DNA from: Macrolepiota albuminosa | Lineage: Eukaryota; Basidiomycota; Agaricomycetes; Agaricales; Agaricaceae | NCBI GenBank assembly: GCA_027475525.1 | Contig: JAMWFC010000059.1 | Span: 434,001-498,000, forward strand | DNA: 64,000 nt | Direction of reading: 5' to 3' | Part shown: positions 45,461 through 56,818 of the stretch, piece after piece | How positions within the stretch are numbered: position 1 is the first letter of the stretch | Layout: every line of letters begins with the position of its first letter | Program-made: the position numbers and the translations under genes | The notes under the pieces: model-generated | Seen by the model: the letters and a program-made list of their open reading frames with translations, nothing else | Database searches by the model: none | What the model was told of the DNA's origin: nothing

Positions 45461-46544
45461 ATGACTACTACTGACAAAGATAAATCCCCTGCTCCACCCT
45501 TAGAACCCGACTTCACTGCCAGAGATGCACAGAATCAATAATTCTGGAAATTCCCTGATGCTCCCTGTCGGAAAAGTCATGGCCGGTTGGACCGGCCATA
45601 TTCTTGACAAAGATGATGGGTGATGGGTGGACTGGTCATATAGTATGGAACTCGAACTATTGATGGTCCAGCTATGGGGCTATTTATTCAGCCCACCCAA
45701 GATCCCACACAGAATATATGAACCACGTGCTTTCCGAGCCCTGCAGGAGAACAACCAGTTGGCATGTTCTTTCATAAAACATGCAATATCAGTTTCCGAG
45801 CGGAAGTTATGTGCTGAGAAGTGGGACCCAGTGAAACTATGGCAGTATCTGAAAGGATGGCATGGCAGGGCCGTGCCAGTTCAACAAGTCTGCCTACTAT
45901 AGGAAGCACTCACGGCAAAATGTTCCCCCTCCAAATCACTCACTAAAACTGCTGACATTATCTTTGATAAGATTGATTGCACCTTTCAAGCAGGACAAGT
46001 CACCAAGGAACTACTCCCGTCTATTGCAATGTTATTGGCCTTGTCTGACAAGTCGTACACCCACATACAATCGATTATATCATGGAACCTCACTGCAGCT
46101 AGTAACGTCACCCAATATGGACCCACCAAGATTTGCCAATTCCTCGAAGGCAAGCAGACCCTAATTGACGCTGACAAGTCAGCTCCTATGCCCACAGACT
46201 CAGTGCCTGCAGCCTTCATGGCTAAAATGTCCAAGTTTGATCATCTCCATTGCAGTAGCTGTAAGGCTAAGGGACGTACCGCTTTCACAGGCCACACACA
46301 GCCTTGGTGTGTTCTGGAGGGTAGAGGAATGGCCGGTAAAATAGTGGAGGAGTCCTGGAAGGCCCAATTGGCATTCTATGACACACAAAAGAGGAAGGAC
46401 ATGAGGAAAAATACTTCTCAGCTTATGATAACACTTCAAGGAGGTTCCACTTTTGTGGTGGAGGGCAATTCAAATGCAATTGCAGCATATATTGCGACAC
46501 AGAGTGGCAAGACACCCCAGATTGTTGCGTCAGAGTTTGCTGGT
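45461..46544 (+). pseudogene. gag: Copia gag (broken)
   Basis: Starts at ATG 45461 (MTTTDKDKSPAPPLEPDF) and hits TAA after 22 codons. Later pieces read DPVKLWQYLKGWHGRA, AMLLALSDKSYTHIQSIISW, then a zinc-knuckle-like C..C near HLHCSSCKAKGRTAFTGHTQ with WCVLEGRGMAGK after it, typical of the copia gag C-terminus in fungi. The frame changes at about 45880-45900 and is cut at 46544 by gypsy element 2; it resumes at 56819. Confidence 0.75.
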
Positions 46545-46780
46545 TGTAACGAAGTTACGAGTTTGAGAGCTTAGTGTGCATACAACACTGAATCAGACCA
46601 GACCGGTCTATTGACAATGTAGTTTACAACAAAAATAAGCTGCTTAATAAGCAGCACATATGTACGTATATATATGGTAAAGTAATTAATAATTAATATT
46701 ATATTATAATAAATATAATATAATATCTACTACAGTAAGTAAAGCTATGTGGCCAACGCCACATAGCGGACTACGCTACA
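46545..46780 (-). repeat. 3' LTR of gypsy element 2
   Basis: 236 bases. Shares the terminal TGTAAC/GTTACA hairpin and the GCTATGTGGC hairpin with element 1. The third stem is GCTTATTAAGCAGC here, with a changed loop but kept stem. Confidence 0.92.
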
Positions 46781-46825
46781 CACCCCTCAATCAGACCGAA
46801 CTATGGTCTTGAGATAATACGACGG

Positions 46826-47188
46826 TCAGGCCATTGGTAAGTCAGGGACGGGGGCAATGGGAGAGTCCCCAGGCTCCCAGAATGGATTGGCAGTTGTGTC
46901 ATCCATGTTGTAGTCGAGGAGTTCATTCTCGGGTGCGGGTGCATAGGAGGTGCCCAAAGGCCCTGCTACTGGCAGGGAGTCGTCATAGTCCCGGAGGGGG
47001 GACAGTGTGAGATTGGGGTTGATGGTCGACCCTGGGACAGGTGGTTGGGGATCAGGAAGATTCCCAGTGTCGGATGGGTACTGGCACATCCAGATTTTGC
47101 AGGCATGAATGTCTTGCCCGATGAAGAGGTACATCCCCTTGGTGAGCGCGTCGTCATAAGCACAACAACTGTCCTGCTCCTGGAGCAT
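46826..47188 (-). CDS. ORF4 of gypsy element 2
   Basis: ATG at 47188-47186 overlaps the ORF3 stop as TGATG, and the frame is open for 120 codons to 46826. Begins MLQEQDSCCAYDDALTKGMY and keeps the acidic, proline-rich tail seen in element 1. The few differences and the open frame in both copies argue that it is, or was, coding. Confidence 0.6.
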   Translation of the reverse strand: MLQEQDSCCAYDDALTKGMYLFIGQDIHACKIWMCQYPSDTGNLPDPQPPVPGSTINPNLTLSPLRDYDDSLPVAGPLGTSYAPAPENELLDYNMDDTTANPFWEPGDSPIAPVPDLPMA

Positions 47189-50013
47189 CAGGCGTTGTTG
47201 ATTGCCATGGTGGCCTCGCGCCACCCATCCCACTGAGCGATGGACTGGGGTGTACCATAATGGTCGAGGCGTTGCAGCCTCTCATGGTCGATAGCGGCCA
47301 CCTCGTTGTAGAGCCGGCTGTCGCTGAAGAATAAATGGGCCAAGTAGGTGACCCCATAAGTATATGCATGGTCAGCCCAGCTGACCGGAATTTGATTATG
47401 AAGAAGGACATGTAACGTGTCCGAAGTGGTGAACATGGAAGCTGACGCTTCCGGGATGTCCACAGCCCGAGCCTCGAAGTTAGGGTTGTCAGCGTGGAGG
47501 GGCACAAAGACCTGCCCCGTGGCCGCCTTGTACTCAGCCACGGCCTCTTTGTAGAGGCCTGGCCACGCAAATACGTAGGCCAGGTACTTGTGTACCATAG
47601 ACTTGGAGGCGCATACAAGCGCAAACCCAAAGAGGCTGCGCCAATGAATGTGCATGGCACGGTCCATGGCCAGACAGGTCCATACGTTGGACATCCCAGG
47701 ACGTCCATAGAGGAGGGTGTATGAGCCCAGGTAGTCCAAAGCAAATGGTTGCTTTGGATCAGGGGGGGTAAGGCCGACAAAGGCAATTTTCCCTCCCTCT
47801 TTGCGGCGATAGAGCCGCATTGGCACAATCATTCACGGGATGTTCTCCCACTCCTCTGGACTCGCGAAGGGTACCGCGATGGTCCTATACTTGACCTCAT
47901 CGAGTAAGTGAGACATAGCTCTGTCTCGGGCAGTAGGGTGGCAGTTGAGCGCCACCCGCTTGAATTCGTTGAGCAATAAGTAGCCCAACTGATGCTGACA
48001 AATTGGCATAAACTGGTTGTTAACCAGTGCATGAAGCCTGCGGACTTCTTGAGGACTGCGGGGAAACCCGCAAGGTGCCACTTGGTACACCTTACTGTTG
48101 TGGGGCGTCGCCGCAGCGTTGCCCTCTTTATTGGTCTCGAAGGACCTGGCTGCATGGGCTTCTTGCCCGACAAAGATGGTATTGGTCACTGGCGACCAAT
48201 AGAACTGAGGAGCTAACCCCGCGCTAAAGAAAGAGTTCTGGCACTCAATAGTGTGATCACGGTAGATCACAACACTGAGTGCATCAGGAATGCACCCGGT
48301 TTGGTCCTCGAGGAGGGCAGCTCCTCGCTTGGCGCTATCCTGCGCCCGATGATTGCTGTTGCACCGTTCGTGCGCCATACATTGTGCTGCCGTCTTGTGC
48401 GGCACAGGAGATTCCATACAAGCCTCTTCAGGCTCCTCATACCAATCGTCATCGGAGGGTGGGGATGGCAGCCTCTCTGGCTCCGACTTCTCAGACCATG
48501 GGTCCATTGCCCACACACACCGTGGGAGTCGGGCTGGCGGGCCCTCTAACAGTATGGCAGGTAAAAAGGGGATGTTAGCCCCTGGGGCCCCTTTTGGGGC
48601 ATCTTCAGGGAAGTGCATGTTGACGTATGTGTGCCCTTCCGGTTGCTTACCCCGACGATCCTTTTGGGGTTGTGAGGCCTTAGCCTCAGTGGGGTGTGTG
48701 CTCATGCCCCTGGAACTCTGCTCCCCAGAGTACGTGGTGGAAACCACGGATACTGGTTGTGAAAACACGACCTCAGACGTGCTGCTGAATAAGCCAGGGG
48801 GCGGCTGGAGCAGGGACATCTTCATAGGGGAGGATGTCCTGTCCTAGGCTGGCCTCCTGGCTGGGGGCAGCAACACTCGACTTAATCGAGCGGGAGGGCG
48901 CGTCCTCCACTCCTTGCCAATGCGCTCTTTTGCTGGAGTCGGTGTCCCGATTTGGAGGTGTAGTCTGCCGCTTACGAGCGGCCGATAGGGCAAGGAGATC
49001 AGTTTTGCACTGGGCGTGCATATGATCCATGTCGTCCATCATCCGGCTGATGAGGACGACCGCCTCCACATCGCAGAGGAATGATGACTCTGCAGGTACA
49101 TTGTACCCGTTGTCTCCCAGACGTTGGAGAAGGGTAGCCAGGACTAAGTCCTGGTTGTGACTGGGCTCAACAGCCCGTGCTTTTTCTTTGTCACGTCGAG
49201 GATGCGACTCTTCTTCTGAGCTGGCTCAGATTGGTGCGGCATTTCCAGCTGCTGTAGCAAGGAGAGCTTGGCCAAGCTCTCCGTCGGCGCATCAGCCAAT
49301 GAACTGATGCTCCGTCCTGGACTGAGAGTTTCTGTGCTCTTGATGGCTGCAGTGGCCTGCACAAGGGATGCTTTGCGTCCCTCTAGATTGTCAATTGGTG
49401 CTGTGGTCGACAGGGAAATCGACCGGCCTCCCTTGGCTGGCGACTCATGCGAGTCGCTGTACTGGGGCATTGCGCCCCACACCCCCATCCAAGCCGGGGG
49501 GTACGGCATCATTACGGGCACACCACCCATCTCAGGGTAGTGCGCCGGGATGGTAAACTAGGGCAAAGGATGTGCACCCATAGCCCCTCTCGCCATAGTG
49601 GGGGCAAACTGCCCCCATCCTGGCGCTGCTTGGGGGCTGACTAGCCCCCCGTAGGCCTGTTGCTGGGATTGGCCCTCTGCGTGATGTGGCGCATAAGCAC
49701 CCGATACTGGTTGTTGAGGCTGATAGCCGCCCACAGGTGCGTTCTGGGACATGAAGTTGCCCTGCATGGGTTGAAGTGGTGGATAGCCACTGATCACCGA
49801 CTGCTGCGGCAGGTAGCCCGCCACTGGTGGTTGCTGCTGCTGTGGGAAGCCCACAGCTGGTTGCGATTGTCCCCACTGGGGCACATTTTGGGTCAGCAGG
49901 GGAGCCATCTGCCCCCCCCCTTCAGCCGACGGTACGACCGACGGCGCAAACTCAATATGATGCTGTTGCTGCTGCTGCTGCTGCTCAGGCTGATCCACGG
50001 GCATGTTGTCCAT
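47188..50013 (-). pseudogene. ORF3 of gypsy element 2
   Basis: From ATG 50013 to TGA 47190-47188, about 940 codons, with a Gln/Pro/Gly-rich start (DQPEQQQQQQQHH). It retains the 121-base piece missing in element 1 (around 48594-48714 on the plus strand). Broken by TAG at 49558-49560 (CAG in element 1), a frameshift near 49215, another near 48780 and a TGA or TAG near 47834. The C-terminal half is otherwise open and very similar to element 1. Function unknown. Confidence 0.72.
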
Positions 50014-50116
50014 GGTTGAGGGAAAAAGGCAAAAAAGAAATTTTGCTTTTTAAGACGTGTTTCAGCCACAGCTGCTGACCAACTCAGCCAAGCTGCGATT
50101 GGCACTGCCGATCAAA

Positions 50117-53100
50117 TTAAGTGCTGGCATGCTTACTTAATTGATGTGGGCGCTTAATGCCCTTCAACTCCAAATAACGGTCAAGTGCCGCCAACTTGGA
50201 GCAATGGGAGTGTGGCTCCCATGTTGTGTCCCCGAGGGACCAGCATACTTCAAACTCGAGTGTGTTACGCTTAGTCCACCAGTGCCCAATGATGCACTCG
50301 ATGAACCATTTGTCATTGTCTCGAGCCCCAAAATCATAGGGGCCTGGGGTTGCCCTGTTAGGGAATAGCGCATCGTCAGATGCACTGTATGGTCGCAACA
50401 GCAACACGTGAAACTTTGGAACGATGCGTCGTTCCTGCAATGCCAGAGGCAGCTCCAACACATAGTTGGAGGTACTTGGCTCTGTGTCTAGAACATGGTA
50501 TGGGCCTACCCATTTCGGGCAGAGTTTATTCGCCTGACCCTTTGGGAGTCTCAGGTTACGCATTGATAGGTAAACCAACGCTCCAACTGCTATCGGCGGT
50601 TCTGCTCGCCTATGGTGATTGGTGTTTTTCACCTGAAAGACTCATGCCTCTATGATGGCGTCATGCACCGCTGCAAGGTTCTCCAGGGCTTGCCTGGCGA
50701 ACTCGACAACTTCTTGGTGAGCTACCGTCTCAGCACAAACTTCGTGCAGCATGGAGGGCAAGTACCCTCCATTGAGCTCAAAGGGTGCATATCCTGTGGT
50801 ATCTGAGATACTCGCGTTAATCACAAACTCAGTGAGTGGACACCAGTCCACCCAGTCTCGTTGGTCAGGGCGAACAACTGCCCTCAGAATCTGACCTATA
50901 CTGCGGTTAGCCCGCTCTGTTTGCCCATCCGTTTGAGGATGGAAGGACGTCAACATGAGGAGTCGCGCTCCTAGCAGTTTGTGGAGTTCCCTCCACCATT
51001 GAGACGTGAACTTTGAGTCACGGTCGCTCACAATGGTGCTAGGCAGCCCATGCAGCCTAACGATCTCCCTCAGGTAGATCCATGACAGCTCCTTAGCCGT
51101 CAGCGTAGTTCGCACCGGTATGAGGTGCACCATGCTCGTCATGCGGCATATTACCACCCAGAGGTAATCAAACCCTCTGGACTCGGGAAAGGGACCTACA
51201 AAGTCCATTCCAATGGAATCCAAGGGTTTCACCGGCACAGATAGCTGGTGTAGCTTCCTGGGAGGGGATCCAGGGGGCAACTTTGCCCTCTGACAAGGCA
51301 CAGAACTTAGTCACTTCTTGGGCCATACGTTGATACAATGCTGTACCAGCAGTCAGGGACACAACATGCACCAGAAGTCAAAATAAACATTTAATTATGG
51401 GCTGAAAACTGTAAGCCTCCTGGTAGCAGTCTCAACAAATTATATCTCCAAAAACACCCCAATAAATACACAGACAGTACAGAACAAAGGGCAGGGACCA
51501 GCTCAAGCTATCAACTCAACAATAGTCCAACCACTGTTATGGGGAGGGGAAGCATGGGAGCTGGCAGAAGTGACGAAATGGGATCAATTTGTGATGATCT
51601 AGATCAAGATCAGATCTGACAATGCCTGATTTGACATGACTAAAAGGGGAAAGGAAAAGAAGCATGGAGGGATGTCAAAAGAAGCATGGAATGCAGGGAA
51701 GCGCTAAAAGGGGAAAGAAGGATCTATGAATGGGATTGTGCTAAATGGAGCTGAAGCAAATGGGGAAGTGGCAATCAGAGACATCCGGAGGAATGGTGGA
51801 ACAAGAAGTTGAATGGTGGAACTGGTGGCACCGAAACATGCCTCCCAAAAGGGAAATTGGACTATCAAATATGTTCTGGAGGCTGGGGAGTTGACAACAA
51901 AAGAGTCATGTGTAGATAGTGGTCTGTGCACCAGAAAAACAGTATAAATAGCCCAAGTTTAGTAGAGAATAGACAGGCAATTGATAGGAGAATAGACAGG
52001 CATTTGATAGGCAAAGGCTCAGTGGTTCCCAGGGAGTGAATCACCTAGGCTAGAGTTTATTGAACCTCTTCTTGGAAGTCTATTGGAAAACAAAGGCTCG
52101 GTAGTTCCCAGGGAGTGAACTGCTTAGGCTGGAGTTGACTGAGAACCTTCTACTGCCCACCAGAGTATTTGATATTCTGAGAAGCACCCAATACACCAAG
52201 TTTATCATCAAGCAACAGTGTGGATTAGAGGGAACTTTCTGAGTTACCAATAAGCCCCAGAACTACAGTAATACTTGCCACCAAGTACTACAACGTGGCC
52301 ACCAATACCATCTCCGGATGTAGCCCAACATCCGGGCAGCACCAAAGTGCCCCACCAGTGCATGGGCCTGGTCCAAGACCCACGTAACAATGGTTCGCGT
52401 ACGGGGGAGACATACCACTGCCACCCCTTGACGGTTTTCCGTCGTGATCAGTCCACCAGGCTCATGACTGAACCGAGGATGGTCATCAGGATTGGTGAGT
52501 ATCTCGGCGAAGAGAGAATCATCGCCATAGTCCTGCACCACTTCCTTCCGGAAGTCGTTGCTGACCAGGCTAGGGGGCTGGGCTGAAGGCAATTCGCCTT
52601 TGAGCATCTCCGCAAGCGTAATGGGTATATCGGGGCGCTCATGCTCCCCAGTGGATGCTGGGTCCACGGCTTCATGCTCCTTGAGCAACTGGGCGGCTAC
52701 GTCCTGCTCTTCACGCTGCTCCCCTGAGGCAAGTGCTTCGCCTCCGTTCATCGTCACGCATAGCGCGTACTTCCAGGACATGCTCCCTGAGCTCCTGGTA
52801 TTGGTGGAGAGGTAAGTCCTCTCCATCAGGGTCTATGCAGCAGTCTGCCTGCACATACTCATGAGGCTCGTGAGCCTCCCCAACTACATCACTCTCAAAG
52901 TAGCGTGACAAGCAGTCTGCCACTTTGTTGAGTTCACCTTTAACATAGGTGATGTCGAACTGGTATCTCGACATGTAGTCTATCCACTGTCGCTGATGCA
53001 GCGACAAGTTTATCTGAGTTTTGAAGAACTCAAGGGCCTTGTGGTCCGTTATGATGTGGATGGGATATCCCATCAGCTTATCCTCCCACTTGAGGAGGGC

Positions 53101-56100
53101 CTCAAGTATGGCAAGGGTTTCCAGCTCGTGCACCGCATAGTCTTGCTGGGCCATTATGAACTTCTTCGACATGAACCCTGCTGGGCGGCACGTCTGCCAG
53201 CTGCTTCCCTGACCATACATGGCTCTGACGCCTGTCTTGGATGCATTGCAAATGAGCCATATTGGCTCATCCCATCTAGGGTCGATTGGTCAAATCACTG
53301 GAGTCTTCGTACAGATCCGTTTGACCATCTCAAAGCACCACTGGTGCAATGGCCTCCAATTGAACAGTGACCCGTTCTGCATCATGGCCATAAGTGGCCC
53401 AGTATAGGCTGTGACATTGGGCAAGAAGCTCGATATGTAGTTGACAAGACCAACAAACCGTTGGATGTCATTGTAGTTTCGGGGTGTTTGCCACTCCCAA
53501 ATGCGATCAAGCTTGTCCTGATCAGGGTGGATACCCTGCTCATCTATGACATGCCCTAGGCAGTCTATACTCTGAGCGTAGAGCTCACATTTCTTCCACT
53601 TCAAGTACAACTTGTACTTGCGCAGTTGTTTGAATATGACTCTAAGGTGCTGCTCATGCTCCTCCATAGAATCCGAGTAGATGAATATGTCATCTAAGTA
53701 GATGTGCATAAAACGTCCTATTACGTCTCGGAAGATAGAGGTCATTAGCCTCTGGAAAGTTGCTGGAGCATTACAGTCTCCAATCTGCATTATGTTGCTC
53801 GTGAACGTGCCCATGATCGATGCAAATACGGTCTTGGGTACATCTTCGGTGCAAATGTGCACCTGCTTGTAAGCGTCAGTAAGGTCAATCTTTGAGCGAT
53901 ACTTCGCCTGAGCCACGTCTTCCTGGATCACCTCTTGATCTGGTAAAGGAGTTACATCCTTTATGGTGTTGTTATTGCGCTGACGTGCATCAAGAGCTGT
54001 TCGAAGGGTTCCATCCTTCTTCGGGATGCACAATAATGGTGCAGCTTGGGCAGTGGTGCATGGAGACCACCATTGAGCATTTAAATAGCAATTAGTTTTA
54101 TCGTGTAGTTGCTCCTGGAGTGCGCGCAGGCAGCACAGCAAGTGGTACTTATACTGCTTGCTCTCATCTATGAGATTGATCTCATGGCTCACCTCCCGCC
54201 ATGGCGGGAGCTCCTCCCTGGTCCCGTTGACCATATCAGCAAATTCTTCTTGCTATTGCTGACGCAACTGAGGTATATCTTCCTCACGAAGGCTTGTTGC
54301 CTTCTGCTTCCCCTTCATACGTACCGGGGGAAGTACTTCCACCATCTCTGAGGGTGGCTGAGGCGGCGGTGCATACTGCTCGCGCATTGCGAGCACCCAA
54401 TTGACACTGTCATTGGGTATATGTAGTCTCAGCGGAGCACCCGCTGCCGCTGCCTTATAAGCCACGAGGCTTTTTCCCTCACGTACAAGTGAGTACGCTA
54501 TGGACACCTCATCTGAGGCTGGCTGGCAATACGCTGGTTTGACGGTCATCCATCTCTGGTGCGCATTTTGCGCACACGTGGCTGCTACCAGCTTGTTCCA
54601 CTCTTGCGGCATTCAGGGGTCGTATGCCCAGTCGTACTCCGGCAGGGGGGCTGGTCGCTCCCATAGGGACCGTGTGTCCCCCTCTCCTGAGGCTGTCTCT
54701 CAAGTCTTCCAACTTGACTCGTGAGGACGTAGGTGGACATACATCCACTGAGTCCTCCCGTTGTCTCGCTTTTTGATGGCGCTTGTCTGGAGGCTTTGCA
54801 CCTCGAATATCAGGAGCGATTATTCGCTCATCGCTCCTCTTGGAGGCTTGATACTCCTCCTCGCTCATCATCACCACGTTGTGGTCTGCGCTTAGTCCAG
54901 GCATAGCCTGCACATCCTCCTCCACATCCTCCACTGCCGGCACTCTGCGCCGGCCAAGTCATGGAGACTCATTGCACTTCTCCATAGTGCAATGACGTCA
55001 CAGACAATTATCAGTGTCGTCTGCTGTAGCTCGTTTAGCTGGGATCACTTTCCCATTTACTAGTACCTGACAGTGGTCAAAGTCTAGTATGACTTTGTTA
55101 TGCCGCATGAATGGTGTTCCCAGTATCATATCATAGCGATCAAAGTTTGCTACATCCATGTATTCCCGGCTACGTGAGCCCGGCGTTTGGACAGTCACAT
55201 TTGTCCCATACTGCACCATGGCTCGGCTCCCTACAGTGCCCAGCTGTAATGCCAATGGTGTATCCAACTCCTGCACAGATATTCCGTACACATGGGCAAA
55301 CTGGGGCATTATGCCCGATGTAGTACTCCCAGAGTCCCATAGGATCCATGCCTTGTGGCCATCGACGTCCACATACGAGACCAGGCACTCCTTGTCTGCC
55401 CATTTCAATGTAGGGCGCTGCAAAGTGCCCTCTGCACGACAAAGAGTCACCTTCTTCATCCGAACCACGTTATTCCTTTTGGGATCATTTGTGGATGGCC
55501 AATCCGTCATCGCCGCTAGGCACTCAGAGTCGCTGTCACGACTGTAGTACTCATTGTTGTAGACGTCGTCATATACGTTGACTGTGACGTACTCCTCCCC
55601 CTCCACGACCACACTCTCGGGCTTGGCACCCGATGCCTCCTCTGGGGGCTCCTGGTCGTTTGTGGGGTGCTCTGCCTCTCCCACTCATGGCTGCAGTATG
55701 TGCAGCTCGAAGGTGGGCGTGGATTGTATACCCCTTCCTCGGGGCTCCTAGCTTTGTGGGGCAGTTGGTAGCATAGTGGCCTGGTTGGCCACATGCGAAA
55801 CAAGTCCCCGTCTGACCTGGTGGGTTGGCTGGTTTGAAGTCCGGCCTTGGTTTAGGACATTCTCTGTCCAGCGCCCGATCTGGGCATGGGCGGCTCTGCC
55901 CTCGGTTTGCAGCAGGGATTCTGCGTACAACAAACCATGTGTTGCAGTCACAGTCCAAATCGGTCTTTTTGGCCAGGAAGGTCTCCACATGCTGACCCCA
56001 TGAGGGTGTCCCACCAGGCGGTAGTCGCCTGGGTCCCCCTTTGTGTCCACTCCGATGTTCGTAGTGGTTAGCAGTCTTCAGAGACTGCTCATACCGGATG

Positions 56101-56433
56101 GCATATGCCACAAATTCTTCCACATCGTTGACTTCTGGGGACAATCCGTCCTCACGTATCAAATAGCGGCGCATATCTGCTGGAATGCCATCCAAGAACG
56201 TTTCGAGCATTGTATACCCATCCAGGTATACTGCCATGTTCTGGGCATGGTCATTAAGGGTATCATAGAACCCTTGCACTCCCAACTTCTCGGTGTACTT
56301 GGCGGACTCAAGCCTTGGGTCTTGCCTGACCTGCATTGGACGCTGACACATCCTGGGTGTCTGCTGGGTCTCCCCGGAGGTCGTGGGCATTCTGCCCGCC
56401 GTTAGTGGAGACTGCAGGTATGGGATTACTCAT
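50117..56433 (-). pseudogene. gag-pol: Gag-pol of gypsy element 2
   Basis: From ATG 56433 to TAA 50119-50117. Gag is internally deleted, so MSNPIPAVSTNGG is followed soon by the capsid C-terminal part, then CFACGQPGHYATNC (zinc knuckle), LWDSGSTTSG (protease), YLDDIFIYSD (RT), CNAS (RNase H, Asn again instead of Asp), DFVGPF, VSDRDSKFTS and DGQTERANRS (integrase), and the chromodomain ending RYLELKG. Stops at 55000-54998, 54961-54959, 53292-53290 and 50644-50642 are also present in element 1. At other sites where element 1 has TGA, this copy still has CGA. A deletion and the solo LTR interrupt the integrase part. Confidence 0.9.
51331..52292 (+). mobile_element. Solo LTR, family S (962 bases)
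   Basis: Starts TGATACAATGCTG and ends AAGTACTACA, flanked by the 4-base duplication ACGT (51327-51330, 52293-52296). TATAAATA at 51943-51950. Same family as 37378-38235 in the opposite orientation. It contains two copies of a block with GGCTCRGTRGTTCCCAGGGAG about 90 bases apart. The host integrase reading is restored across it. Confidence 0.9.
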
Positions 56434-56564
56434 TGATTCCCTGTTTGAAATTTGCACGGTGTGGCTGTGCAAGAAGCTCGAGAAGCTGATAGAGTTCTGT
56501 CAACGAACTCAGCGACTGACATTGGATGCTAGGCAATAGATCCTAGCTGGCAGATTCAAAAAAA

Positions 56565-56813
56565 TGTAACGAAGTTACAAGTTTGAGAGCTTAGTGTGCA
56601 CACAACACTGAATCAGACCAGTCCGGTCTATTGACTATGTAGTACAAACACAAAAATAAGCTGCTTAATAAGCAGCACATATGTACGTATATATATGGTA
56701 AAGTAATTAATAATTAATATTATATTATAATATTATATTATAATATTATATTATAATATCTACTACAGTAAGTAAAGCTATGTGGCCAATGCCACATAGC
56801 GGACTACGCTACA
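56565..56813 (-). repeat. 5' LTR of gypsy element 2
   Basis: 249 bases. Longer than its partner because of an expanded TTATATTATAATA palindromic block. Confidence 0.92.
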
Positions 56814-56818
56814 CTGGT

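Larger units (their letters stand above)
46545..56813 (-). mobile_element. Ty3/gypsy element 2, sister of element 1
   Basis: LTRs at 46545-46780 and 56565-56813 (236 and 249 bases, differing mainly in an AT-rich block), flanked by the duplication CTGGT (46540-46544, 56814-56818). Same gene order as element 1, including ORF3 and ORF4. It is inserted in the copia element. Compared with element 1 it lacks about 1.78 kb of gag (junction near 56309) and has gained a solo LTR at 51331-52292. Confidence 0.95.

Noticed and set aside
46200..46439. Minus-strand open frame opposite copia gag
   Set aside because: Shadow of the gag coding strand.
5908..56813. Gypsy elements 1 and 2 as one segmental inverted duplication
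   Set aside because: Their target duplications (CCAGC and CTGGT) and flanking sequences differ, so they inserted separately.
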